DNA from: Desulfuromonadales bacterium
Lineage (GTDB): Bacteria > Desulfobacterota > Desulfuromonadia > Desulfuromonadales > Geopsychrobacteraceae
Direction: 5' to 3'
DNA: 64,000 bases
Assembly: GCA_019429255.1 (NCBI GenBank)
Contig: JAHYIY010000008.1
Coordinates: 1 to 64,000 of the forward strand
The notes beneath the pieces were generated by a model. The model worked only from the letters and a program-made list of their open reading frames with translations, was not told the DNA's origin and made no database searches. Of this stretch, positions 44,226 to 53,438 are shown one piece after another. Positions within the stretch are counted from its first letter, which is position 1, and every line of letters begins with the position of its first letter. Made by a program: the position numbers and the translations under genes.

Positions 44226-45473
44226 TTAATCAGCTAGGCGCTGCAGAGCAAATCGCCGTAGCCATTCCAGCGCCATAAATGCGCTCAGCTTCTGAACACG
44301 GGCGCGATCGCCACTAAAAAGATAACGTTGAACATCAACCCCGGCGGCGCTTGCCAGGGCGAGATAGACGGTGCCCACCGGTTTGTCTGCCGTGCCGCCA
44401 TCCGGACCGGCAATGCCGGTAATCGCCAGTGCCAGATCGGTACCACTTTCGTGGCGCAGACCGGTGGCCATGGCGCGGGCGCAGGGTTCGCTGACGGCGC
44501 CATGTTGCAGCAGGATGGCCTGCGGTACTTTAAGCCAGTGCTGTTTGGCGGCATTGGCGTAGGTGACCCCGGCGCGGTCGAGAAAGGCTGAGGCACCGGG
44601 GTTGCGGGTCAGCATACTGCTGAGCAAGCCACCGGTACAGGACTCTGCTAACGACAGGGTCAGGCCGGCGCGGGTCAGGAGTTGAGCGACGTTGCCTTCG
44701 GCACTCTGCCCGTCACGCGCCATCAGATGGTCACCAAGTAGCTGCAGGATCAATGCTTCAGCCTGGTCCAGGCGCTCTTCTGCCCCTTCGCCGTAGGCTT
44801 TGAGGTTCACCAGCACGAGCGGGAAGTCGTGGCTGTAATTGACCCTGACCCCTTCCGGCAGGCGCCCGGCAGGGATCATGGTGCGGATACGAACCTCAGT
44901 CAGGCCGAACAGTTTCAGGGTGCGACGGTGCAGGCGCTGCTCCTCCGGATAATCCTGTTGAAGTTGCGGCAGCACCGATTGTTTCAGCATGGCACGCAGT
45001 TCAGCAGGGGCAGCGGGTAAAAAGAACATCCGGCACTGGTGATGGCTCAAGGTAAAGCCCGGCGTCATTCCTTGGGGATTGGCAAGCAACTGCGCCGTTT
45101 GCGGCAGCAGCGCCAGGCGTTCATTGGCCGGATCCGGCGCCTGGTGACGCGTGTGACACCAGGCGCGCACCATCTCCAGGGCTTCCTCATGAATGACCAG
45201 TGGTAACTCCAGAGCACGAGCGGCAGCGCGGGCGGTGAAGGCGTTGCTGCCGGGTCCCAGCCCGCCACTGACAATGACAAAACGTGCCTGCCGGGAAAGG
45301 TAGTTGAGCGCCGCAAAGATTTCCTTTTCATTGTCCGAAACAGCCAGGGAGCAACGCGGGCGGTAGCCATGTCGGGTGAGCATGTCAACGACGACAGCAC
45401 TGATAGAATCGGTGGAGTCGCCACTGAGCAGATCTTCTGCGGTGGTCAGGATAGCAATATCAAAACTGGGCAT
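44226..45473 (-). CDS. cinA: CinA family nicotinamide-nucleotide amidohydrolase
   Basis: LSLAESCTGGLLSSMLTRNPGASAFLDRAGVTYANAAK, DLALAITGIAGPDGGTADKPVGTVYLAL. Confidence 0.92.
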   Translation of the reverse strand: MPSFDIAILTTAEDLLSGDSTDSISAVVVDMLTRHGYRPRCSLAVSDNEKEIFAALNYLSRQARFVIVSGGLGPGSNAFTARAAARALELPLVIHEEALEMVRAWCHTRHQAPDPANERLALLPQTAQLLANPQGMTPGFTLSHHQCRMFFLPAAPAELRAMLKQSVLPQLQQDYPEEQRLHRRTLKLFGLTEVRIRTMIPAGRLPEGVRVNYSHDFPLVLVNLKAYGEGAEERLDQAEALILQLLGDHLMARDGQSAEGNVAQLLTRAGLTLSLAESCTGGLLSSMLTRNPGASAFLDRAGVTYANAAKQHWLKVPQAILLQHGAVSEPCARAMATGLRHESGTDLALAITGIAGPDGGTADKPVGTVYLALASAAGVDVQRYLFSGDRARVQKLSAFMALEWLRRFALQRLAD

Positions 45474-45498
45474 AGATAGTTTCCAGCAAAGAAAAAGT

Positions 45499-45652
45499 GT
45501 ATCTGTTCAGCACTGGATCGGGAATCCTATGTCAAGGGACGCGATGGTTTCCCGTTGGGTCATCCATGATCGCTTGTTGTCGCCGTCCATGGCGACAAAC
45601 ACCCTTGCCACAGGAATCCCGACCCTGCGCAATGACAGTGGTGAATAGTTAC
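45499..45652 (+). repeat. Structured TIR repeat, copy E
   Basis: gtatctgttcagcac...gtgaatagttac; arms ggatcgggaatcctatgtcaaggg / cccttgccacaggaatcccgaccc. Confidence 0.92.
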
Positions 45653-45659
45653 GAAAAAG

Positions 45660-46139
45660 TCAGCTAAACAAAGCGAGGCACAGGCGCACCGCAATGGCAG
45701 CGTAAACTCCGGCCAGCACATCATCACAGGTGACACCAAAACCGTTTTTAAAATTGCGATCAATGTAGCCGATCGGGGGTGGCTTTAAAATGTCAAACAA
45801 TCGAAACCAGAAAAAGGCCAGCAGCGCCGTTCCCCAGGTAAAGGGCAGAAAGGCGACGGTCACCAGATAACCGGCGAGCTCGTCAATCACGATGCGCCCG
45901 TCATCGGCTTCACCGAAATAGCTGCCGGCATGTTGGCAAATGTAGACGCTGAAAGTGATGACAGCGACGAGAATGACAAACTGGAGCAAGCCGGGCAATA
46001 ACGACAGGTAATAAAAGGCCGGAATTCCCGCCAGGGTGCCGAAGGTGCCGGGGGCAAGCGGGGCGAAACCCAGCCCGCCATTGGTGGCAAAAAAGATCGT
46101 CGCGCAGTTTTTGCGCCTGCGTGATGCTGGTTCAATCAT
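45660..46139 (-). CDS. pgpA: Phosphatidylglycerophosphatase A
   Basis: GLGFAPLAPGTFGTLAGIPAFYYLS, IVIDELAGYLVTV. Confidence 0.93.
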   Translation of the reverse strand: MIEPASRRRKNCATIFFATNGGLGFAPLAPGTFGTLAGIPAFYYLSLLPGLLQFVILVAVITFSVYICQHAGSYFGEADDGRIVIDELAGYLVTVAFLPFTWGTALLAFFWFRLFDILKPPPIGYIDRNFKNGFGVTCDDVLAGVYAAIAVRLCLALFS

Positions 46140-47331
46140 GGTTCATCTCCTTAAGGAGCTGTGGCAGCTGGTCGTAAGCGCTATTTTCAACCAGGCGGTA
46201 GACCTGTTGCAAGGGCAGATTGTGCTGCCGGGCCAGGCGCCGGCAATCGTCGTACTCGGCACTCAGGCGCAGAAATTGGTTATTGTCGAACAGCAGCTTA
46301 ACGCCCGCTGTACCGAGGGTGGTTGTGATGGTAACCTCGTGGCGCTGCAACCGATAACGGCGGCAGGGCTGAGAGCGAACGCCGATGGCGCTGCTGTGAT
46401 GCATGATCAGGGTCGCCAGCGTCTGGCTGTGCGCCGGCTGACAGACCACCTTGAGAAGTTGCCCGGGGCGGTTCTTTTTCATCTGTAAGGGGGAATAGGC
46501 GGCATCCAGGGCACCGGCTTCAAAGAGTCGTTCGAGCAGGTCGCTGAGCTGTTCCGGGGTACTGTCGTCGATATGGGATTCGAGCAGGTCGACTTGGTCG
46601 TTTGGGCTTGATGTTTGCTTTTGATCGTAAAGAATACCACGCAGCAGGTTGGGGCGATCGGCAAGCTCCCAGCCGCCGACACCATAGCCACTGCGGCCCA
46701 GGGGCAGGCTGGGGAGATCGCAAAACTCTGCCAGTTCCCTGACAATCGCAGCGCCGGTGGGGGTGACCAGTTCCTTGTCACAGCCACTGTCGTAAACCGG
46801 TCGCCCCTGCAGGATCTCCAACGTTGCCGGTGCCGGTAGCGGAAGAGCGCCGTGGGCACATTGGCTGATGCCGCGTGACAGGGGCAGTGGCGCGCAGAGG
46901 ACCTTGTCGATCTGTAGCAGATCGATGCCGATGGCCGCTCCGGTGAGATCCACGATAGCGTCGACGGCGCCGACTTCATGAAAGTGAACCTCATCAATAC
47001 TGATGCCATGAACCCTGGCTTCGGCTTCACCGAGGCGGTGGAAAAAGCGCCGTGCCAGCTCCTTGCTGCGCTCACTTAAGTGACTGTCCGCCAGCATCTG
47101 ATCGATGCGGCTCCAGCTGCGATGGTGGTGATCTTCTTTGTGGTTAACGCTAAAGCGGCATCCTTCAATCCCGTGCCGTCGCTCACGTTTGATGTTGAGC
47201 TGGTAATCGCTGACCGGCAGTTTGGCCAGTTCGGCTTTAAGTTGCTCCACATCAAGACCCAGGTCACAGAGCAGACCCAAAAACATGTCGCCGGAGATGC
47301 CGGAGAAGGTATCAAGATAAAGGGTTTTCAT
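46132..47331 (-). CDS. larC: Nickel pincer cofactor biosynthesis protein LarC
   Basis: LYLDTFSGISGDMFLGLLCDLG, HFHEVGAVDAIVDLTGAAIGID. Confidence 0.95.
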   Translation of the reverse strand: MKTLYLDTFSGISGDMFLGLLCDLGLDVEQLKAELAKLPVSDYQLNIKRERRHGIEGCRFSVNHKEDHHHRSWSRIDQMLADSHLSERSKELARRFFHRLGEAEARVHGISIDEVHFHEVGAVDAIVDLTGAAIGIDLLQIDKVLCAPLPLSRGISQCAHGALPLPAPATLEILQGRPVYDSGCDKELVTPTGAAIVRELAEFCDLPSLPLGRSGYGVGGWELADRPNLLRGILYDQKQTSSPNDQVDLLESHIDDSTPEQLSDLLERLFEAGALDAAYSPLQMKKNRPGQLLKVVCQPAHSQTLATLIMHHSSAIGVRSQPCRRYRLQRHEVTITTTLGTAGVKLLFDNNQFLRLSAEYDDCRRLARQHNLPLQQVYRLVENSAYDQLPQLLKEMNHD

Positions 47332-47374
47332 TCAGTTGATCCTTAAAAATTGAGGGCTGCCACAACATCAGGAA

Positions 47375-50300
47375 TTATATCTGCCCCCCTACGCCTTTAA
47401 ACTTCTCAACAAAGGCGGCAATTTTCTGGAAGACGCTTTGTTTCATCGTCAGATACTGTGGATTGAGCGGACTCATCTTCGGCAGAATGGCGTTCAGCTC
47501 GGTGCCGTTGTCGCTGGCGAATTCCCGCTTTAACGAGATGGCGATATAGCGTCTGGCCGCATCGGCATTGAGCTGTTCGCTATTAATAAGCTCCTCTGCA
47601 TCACGTTGTTGCTCCCCTCGGGCAAAAGTGAAAAAGGCATCAATCACGCTTGCCTTGTCAGGGATCTCATCCAGATTCGCCTGGTTGATAAAATCCACTA
47701 CCAGGCTTTCCTTGGCGCGATTGCCAAGGCTGCCACGAATCAGGCGCCGTACTTCATCAATCAATTCGGCCTTGCCCTTGTTTTTCTTGTTGTGCTCAAA
47801 AATCAGCTCCAGGATGTAATCCAGATTGATCTCCTGTGACTTGAGCAGGTCCACCTCAAACACCACGTCATCCCAGTCGAGGGTGGACTGGTCTTGCTCG
47901 TTGGCTGATTTTTCACGCCGTAGCCAGTCACGGATATCGTTATAGGTAGAGCGGTAATCCTGAACCTTGCGCTCAGATGGTATCCGGGTTGCCTGCAGTA
48001 TGGCAAGATCATCATCGCTTAGGTGATGTTGCGTTTTGAAGACCTCGATCGCCTCCGGGTCATTGCGGTCAACGGATTGCAGGGCTTTTAACGCGGCAAA
48101 TTCATCGTAGTTTTGCAGGATGTTCTCAATCCGCAGGTATTCTCCAAAGAGTTTGGCAAATTCTTTTTTGTCTTTTTCTTTAACAATCTCGACCGGGTCA
48201 GGAAAGCGCCGTTCCAGCTCCGTTACCACAACCTTGAAGCCGCGCCGCGCTTCACCGGTGACAATATCGGTGAAGCCTTCCAGGTACTCCTTGTAGCTCT
48301 TTTCCAGGACCACATTCTTGGTGTTCTTGTCGCCAAACAGGGTGATGGCGTCGATGGTGGCCTGTTCCAGATCACGAAAGGTGATGATATTGCCAAAGGT
48401 TTTGGTGGCGTCATAAATGCGGTTGGTGCGCGAATAGGCCTGGATCAGTCCGTGGTAGCGCAGGTTCTTGTCCACAAACAACGTGTTGAGGGTTGGTGCG
48501 TCGAAACCGGTGAGGAACATCCCGACGACAATCAATAAATCCACCTTTTCCTCTGGTCTAAATTGAAGGCCTTTGCTGTCTTCTCCTTTTACCCGCTTGG
48601 CCAGGTCGCGGTAGTAGTTTTGAAACCCCTTGCTGTCAACGCTGAAACTGGTCTTAAAAAGGGCGTTGTAATCAGCAATCGCCGCGCTCAAAAACTCCTT
48701 GGCACTGCTGTTCATGGCAGCCACATCAAAGCTCTCATCGGCAATGTCGCCTATGGCATCCTGCTCCTCGTTGGCGGCAAAGGAAAAGATGGTGGCAATG
48801 TTCAGCGGTTTGTCGCAATCAGCCTGCAGCCTGTTCAGCGCTTCGTAATAGCATTTTGCCGCATCCACGTTGCTGACCGCGAACATGGCGTTAAATCCCT
48901 TGCCGCCTGGCTGCAGACGGTGGGTTTTCTGCCGGTAGTGATTCAGAATGTATTGGGATATTTCGCGGATACGTTCGGGATGCAGCAGGGCCTGGCGATT
49001 CTCCGCAGCGGTCAGTTTCTGTACATCCTGCTCGGTTTCAAGTGCCTTGAATTGAGGGCGCACAGCGTTGTAGTCGACCTTGAATTTGAGCACCTTCTCA
49101 TCGCGAATGGCATCGGTGATCACATAGGAATGCAGTTCACGGCCAAACACGCTGGCGGTGGTTTCCGCGCCCAGGGCGTTCTGCGGAAAGATCGGCGTGC
49201 CGGTAAAACCGAACTGATAGAACCTTTTGAACTTCTTCTTCAGATTCTTCTGTGCCTCACCAAACTGGCTGCGGTGGCATTCGTCAAAGATAAACACCAC
49301 CTGTCCGGCATAAATTGGCAGCTCCCCTTCGCTCTTCATCAGGTTGTTAAGCTTCTGGATCGTGGTGACAAGGATCTTGTTGTCGTCCTTATCCAGATTA
49401 CGTTTGAGGCCGGAGGTAGAGTCTGAGCCGTTGACGCTCTCAGGTGAAAAGCGCTGGTACTCCTTCATGGTCTGGTAGTCCAGATCCTTGCGATCCACCA
49501 CAAAAAAGACCTTGTCGATAAAGTCCAACTCAGTGGCCAGGCGCGCCGCCTTGAAACTGGTCAGGGTTTTACCGGAACCGGTGGTGTGCCACACATAGCC
49601 ACCGCTTTCCGGATTGCTCCAGTTTTTGGCGGTATGGGAGCTGTTGATCTTCCACAAAATGCGCTCGGTGGCGGCAATCTGATAGGGGCGCATCACCAGC
49701 AGGGTGTTGCTGACGTCAAACACCGAATACTTGAGCAGCACTTCCAGCAGGGTGTTTTTCTGAAAGAAGGTGGCGGTAAAGTCCTTCAAATCCCTGATCA
49801 GGCCGTTATCGGCCTGCGCCCAGTGCATGGTGAAGTCAAAGCTGTTCTTGTCGCGCCGGGTGGTATTAGCAAAATAACGGGTATCAGTGCCGTTGGAGAT
49901 AACAAACAGCTGCAGGTATTTGAACAGGGAGTGCTCGCTGTTGAAGCTCTCCTTACTGTAACGATGCACCTGGTTAAAGGCCTCACGAATGGCCACGCCG
50001 CGCCTTTTCAGCTCTATCTGGACCAGCGGCAGGCCGTTGACGAGGATGGTGACGTCGTAGCGGTTGGCCTGGTTGCCGGGTTGCTCGAACTGCTTGATCA
50101 CCTGTACCTTGTTGCGGGCCAGGTTCTTTTTGTCCAGCAGGTAGATGTTCTGAATACGGCCATCGTCAAAGACGAAATCGTGGATATAGTCATCGTGAAT
50201 CTTGCGGGCTTTATCGACGATGCCTTCACTGGGTCTGTCCAGAAAGGTTTCCCCAAAGCGCAGCCATTCGCCGTCAGAAAACTGCACCTTGTTCAAGGTT

Positions 50301-50512
50301 TGCAGTTGGATGCGCACATTGGCCAGCAGGGCTTCCGGGGTGCTTAAATTGCGCAGGTATTCATAACCCTGATGTTCCAGATCGCTGATAAACTCCCGCT
50401 CCAGATCGTATTCGCTCTGATAGCTTTCAGCAACCTGCCATTCCCTCGTATACCTTTCGAGGACGATAAAACGGTTGGTTTCGGCGATGGGTTTGTAATC
50501 AGTCATTTTCAT
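47375..50512 (-). CDS. hsdR: Type I restriction endonuclease subunit R
   Basis: [44 protein letters not shown]; start overlaps RAYT stop. Confidence 0.96.
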   Translation of the reverse strand: MKMTDYKPIAETNRFIVLERYTREWQVAESYQSEYDLEREFISDLEHQGYEYLRNLSTPEALLANVRIQLQTLNKVQFSDGEWLRFGETFLDRPSEGIVDKARKIHDDYIHDFVFDDGRIQNIYLLDKKNLARNKVQVIKQFEQPGNQANRYDVTILVNGLPLVQIELKRRGVAIREAFNQVHRYSKESFNSEHSLFKYLQLFVISNGTDTRYFANTTRRDKNSFDFTMHWAQADNGLIRDLKDFTATFFQKNTLLEVLLKYSVFDVSNTLLVMRPYQIAATERILWKINSSHTAKNWSNPESGGYVWHTTGSGKTLTSFKAARLATELDFIDKVFFVVDRKDLDYQTMKEYQRFSPESVNGSDSTSGLKRNLDKDDNKILVTTIQKLNNLMKSEGELPIYAGQVVFIFDECHRSQFGEAQKNLKKKFKRFYQFGFTGTPIFPQNALGAETTASVFGRELHSYVITDAIRDEKVLKFKVDYNAVRPQFKALETEQDVQKLTAAENRQALLHPERIREISQYILNHYRQKTHRLQPGGKGFNAMFAVSNVDAAKCYYEALNRLQADCDKPLNIATIFSFAANEEQDAIGDIADESFDVAAMNSSAKEFLSAAIADYNALFKTSFSVDSKGFQNYYRDLAKRVKGEDSKGLQFRPEEKVDLLIVVGMFLTGFDAPTLNTLFVDKNLRYHGLIQAYSRTNRIYDATKTFGNIITFRDLEQATIDAITLFGDKNTKNVVLEKSYKEYLEGFTDIVTGEARRGFKVVVTELERRFPDPVEIVKEKDKKEFAKLFGEYLRIENILQNYDEFAALKALQSVDRNDPEAIEVFKTQHHLSDDDLAILQATRIPSERKVQDYRSTYNDIRDWLRREKSANEQDQSTLDWDDVVFEVDLLKSQEINLDYILELIFEHNKKNKGKAELIDEVRRLIRGSLGNRAKESLVVDFINQANLDEIPDKASVIDAFFTFARGEQQRDAEELINSEQLNADAARRYIAISLKREFASDNGTELNAILPKMSPLNPQYLTMKQSVFQKIAAFVEKFKGVGGQI

Positions 50513-51144
50513 CCTTGTTCAGGGTGCAATTGAACCTGCTGCCAGCGAAGAGGATTGTCGTTAATGTAGTGTTGAATGCGGTTTAAGTCATCCTCATTAC
50601 GCACAATATGCTCGTAATAATTGCGTTGCCATAAGCGTTTATGAAAGGGTTGCCAATGATGATGTTTGACACCATCAATATACGCATTGGTGGTCATGGT
50701 TTTAAACCATTGCACAACCCGTGGTAGGGGCGAACCTGCGTGTTCGCCCTGGTTCACCCGTATTTCGTTTCGTAGGGGCGAACCTGTGTGTTCGCCCATG
50801 TTTGAATTGCCGTCACCATTCGGGCAGACATTGTAGGGGCAGACACATAGGTCTGCCCCTACAGCGCCTACGTTGATTACGATAAAATGGACATGGTTGG
50901 GCATACAGATAAAATTGCCGCATTGTATATCCGGGAATTTCTGTTCCAATTCCCAATACCATCGTTCAATCATGTGACCGGCATCATTTAAACCCATGAT
51001 CCCATCGACGATATCGCCAAACAGACATTCACCATTTTGGGTGGAGATGGTCACAAAATACGCCCCACATTGGGCATAGTCATACCCACGCAATCGTATT
51101 GATCGACGATGATGAATTTCAGGATTAAATGACATTTTATTCAT
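50509..51144 (-). CDS. REP-associated tyrosine transposase-like protein (RAYT, HUH/Y1), with repeat-derived insert
   Basis: [36 protein letters not shown] motif [40 protein letters not shown]; interior [27 protein letters not shown] is encoded by palindromes. Confidence 0.9.
   Translation of the reverse strand: MNKMSFNPEIHHRRSIRLRGYDYAQCGAYFVTISTQNGECLFGDIVDGIMGLNDAGHMIERWYWELEQKFPDIQCGNFICMPNHVHFIVINVGAVGADLCVCPYNVCPNGDGNSNMGEHTGSPLRNEIRVNQGEHAGSPLPRVVQWFKTMTTNAYIDGVKHHHWQPFHKRLWQRNYYEHIVRNEDDLNRIQHYINDNPLRWQQVQLHPEQG
50724..50863. repeat. BIME-like palindrome cluster inside the RAYT coding sequence
   Basis: ggggcgaacctgcgtgttcgccc; taggggcgaacctgtgtgttcgccca; gtaggggcagac-acatag-gtctgcccctac (12-bp perfect stem). 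Confidence 0.88.
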
Positions 51145-51150
51145 CGTGTA

Positions 51151-51245
51151 TCGTAGGGGCGAACCTGCGTGTTCGCCCTGGTTTGAATTGCCGTCACCAT
51201 TCGGGCAAACCCCATTCGGGCAGACACATAGGTCTGCCCCTACGA
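51151..51245. repeat. BIME-like element, copy 1 (two attcgggca units)
   Basis: tcgtaggggcgaacctgcgtgttcgccctggtttgaattgccgtcaccattcgggcaaaccccattcgggcagacacataggtctgcccctacga. Confidence 0.9.
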
Positions 51246-51330
51246 TGGTCGTCCCGTTTCATCCGTTTTCGTGAATCAACCATTCGGGTGGCACGCGTCC
51301 GATTCCCCGCCCAATGTTCCGTTTTTCGTT

Positions 51331-51485
51331 TCGTAGGGGCGAACCTGCGTGTTCGCCCTGGTTTGAATTGCCGTCACCATTCGGGCAAACCCCATTCGGG
51401 CAAACCCCATTCGGGCAAACCCCATTCGGGCAAACCCCATTCGGGCAAACCCCATTCGGGCAGACACATAGGTCTGCCCCTACGA
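51331..51485. repeat. BIME-like element, copy 2 with 15-bp tandem array (six attcgggca units)
   Basis: Same ends as copy 1; ccattcgggcaaacc repeated in tandem at 51378-51462. Confidence 0.92.
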
Positions 51486-52757
51486 TGGTCTGGGGAAATT
51501 CAACAATTGATCCCGATAATATTCGTATTGCTTCCGGCGCAACGCAATTTCGCGGGGCAAGCCTTCGCTGATGGAAGTTGTGAGGGTGTCGAATTTGTCG
51601 AGAATGGCGACGATCTGTTCTTTTCTCTCTGGTGAGGGGTTCGGAATCGGAATGCTCTCTAAATTCTTTTTATTCAGCTTTGGTTGGGCTGCGCCCGATA
51701 TGTATGGAATCAAGTCAATACTGTTCAGATAATACTCAACATATCTTCGCTCGGCATAGGTATCAAACTTAAGGACGTGAGCATGATTGTTAACCCACGT
51801 CTTCCCGCTGATACTGAACGCTATAGGCGTATTGCGAGCCAATAAATTTGCACCATCTTCAGAAACGAGTAGAAAGTCCCCATCGAAAATGTAGTCTTTT
51901 ACATAATCGACAATGCCAGATGCCCCGTAATAAGGAATACTCCCTTGTTGCCTTAAGCCGCTTTTGATTGGCTTTCTTCTAGAATCGAGATTTTCTGCCA
52001 TTTCCCCCAGCGTCTTCCACTCCACTTCCCGACCACCCCGCCCTTCGGGCACCCCTCCAGAGGAGGGGAATTCAAAACTCAACAACTGGTCACGATAGTA
52101 GTGGTACTGCTTTTTCCGCATGGTCAGCTCGGCGGTCAGCTCGGCGGTCAGCTCGGTAAATGCGTCCAGAATGCGAACGATTTCACCCTGGATCTGAAGG
52201 GATTTTTGCGGGTTTTCGGGGCATGGGATGGGGATTTTTATCTTGGCCATGTCTGTGGCTGACACATCAATGACCTTGGTGCCCTTGGCATACTTCCTTT
52301 TTTCGGAGGCGAATTCGCTCGTCTGAGTAAAATAGGCAAAGTACTTTCCGAGTATGCATCTACCCGGTCTGAATATGGTTGCATGACCACCTGTAACGGC
52401 TTGACGCTCACCGAGATAGACCAGCGCTTTGCCTACGTCTTCAAGGTTCTCGCTGGTATTTGTAATTACAACATCCCCATTATCAACCTTGCGCAACTGC
52501 TTGGCCAGATCAGGGGAAACAAACGATTTAGTCGTGGTTGCAGATAAGCCGTAATACGTATAAATCTGTCCATAATGAATGGCAGGTACGCCATCCTCAA
52601 CGAAGTCTTTTTTTTGGAGGCCGTTACCGCGAACCAGCTGGCCAACTTCCCCCAACGCCTTCCACTCCACCGCAACCCCATCCAGCAGCTTTACCAGAAA
52701 GTCTGGTATTCGCTGAGATTCACATTCGTGTTTATTCGTGTTCATTCGTGGTTCCAA
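51480..52757 (-). CDS. hsdS: Type I restriction-modification specificity subunit S
   Basis: Two TRD-type halves with conserved RKKQYHYYRDQLLSF / RRKQYEYYRDQLLNF; TELTAELTAELT linker. Start is TTG 52757 or ATG 52745. Confidence 0.93.
   Translation of the reverse strand: MEPRMNTNKHECESQRIPDFLVKLLDGVAVEWKALGEVGQLVRGNGLQKKDFVEDGVPAIHYGQIYTYYGLSATTTKSFVSPDLAKQLRKVDNGDVVITNTSENLEDVGKALVYLGERQAVTGGHATIFRPGRCILGKYFAYFTQTSEFASEKRKYAKGTKVIDVSATDMAKIKIPIPCPENPQKSLQIQGEIVRILDAFTELTAELTAELTMRKKQYHYYRDQLLSFEFPSSGGVPEGRGGREVEWKTLGEMAENLDSRRKPIKSGLRQQGSIPYYGASGIVDYVKDYIFDGDFLLVSEDGANLLARNTPIAFSISGKTWVNNHAHVLKFDTYAERRYVEYYLNSIDLIPYISGAAQPKLNKKNLESIPIPNPSPERKEQIVAILDKFDTLTTSISEGLPREIALRRKQYEYYRDQLLNFPRPS
52031..52072 (+). 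repeat. DUF559-associated palindromic element R5, in frame inside hsdS
   Basis: gaccaccccgcccttcgggcacccctccagaggaggggaatt; same flanks as R1-R4 with a gccc-ttc-gggc core. Confidence 0.85.
52124..52159 (-). repeat. 12-bp tandem repeat encoding TAEL units in hsdS
   Basis: gtcagctcggcg gtcagctcggcg gtcagctcggta. Confidence 0.9.
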
Positions 52758-52987
52758 CCCTACAACTCCTCAATCCTGTACTCGCTATAACCTTCATAGA
52801 AATAACTCACATCGATCCCTTTCATAAACAGGGCGCGGTCATCAATCTGATCGGTAATGCCCAGTTTGTTTGCTGGAATCATCCGTGTGCTCCATCAGCT
52901 TGCATTTTGTCGCTGAGTGCGTGTTCAGCCAGCCAGGTACAGCAGTCTTCCGGTCGCTCGGTTAAGGCGATGGGTTGATCATTCATC

Positions 52988-53353
52988 TCAAGCCCTTCCC
53001 AGTTTTTTAATACTGCTGTCTTCGGTCAACAGGCGCATCTGTTGAATGGCGGTGTTGTTCAGCAGTGTTAAGCGTTCATGCTGAGGAAGTGCCTGCTGGA
53101 TAAAGTGGGCATTCAGTCCAGCCTGTTTTCTAAACCCCTCGAATTCGAGGGGTTTGAAATTCGGGTTGTACAAGGTTTCCCAAACACCAAGAAACTCGAT
53201 GGTGTTGCGGTTGCGCATCCAATTGCCAATGGTTGCACTGCTGTCATCCGTCTTATGCTTGGCGATATCAGTCAGCGAAATATAATCCTGCTGATCCATT
53301 TGAAAGAAGGATATTTCGCTGCCCTGCACCTGTATTTTTTTGTTTTTGGCCAT
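52988..53353 (-). pseudogene. KilA-N domain protein with apparent internal deletion
   Basis: N-terminal KilA-N (ISFFQMDQQDYISLTDIAKHKTDDSSATIGNWMRNRNTIEFLGVWETLYNPNFKPLEFEGFRKQAGLNA) joined directly to a C-terminal tail HFIQQALPQHERLTLLNNTAIQQM; middle part missing, reading frame intact. Confidence 0.7.
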
Positions 53354-53438
53354 CAGCACGCTCCTTGGTGTTGCCACGATTTTAATTGTGGCGAAATCGC
53401 CATAATTGCCGAAGAAAAAGATAAGCGCTTAGGTGTTT

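Noticed and set aside
51378-51462. Short regular repeats resembling a CRISPR array
   Set aside because: The 15-bp units are perfectly tandem with no spacers and no cas genes are present; it is a VNTR inside a BIME-like element.
51129-51635. ORFs encoding GKPHSGKPHS / PFGQTPFGQT / RMGFARMGFA repeats
   Set aside because: Three frames of the same 15-bp array stay open because 15 is divisible by 3; no RBS or homology, and they overlap hsdS.
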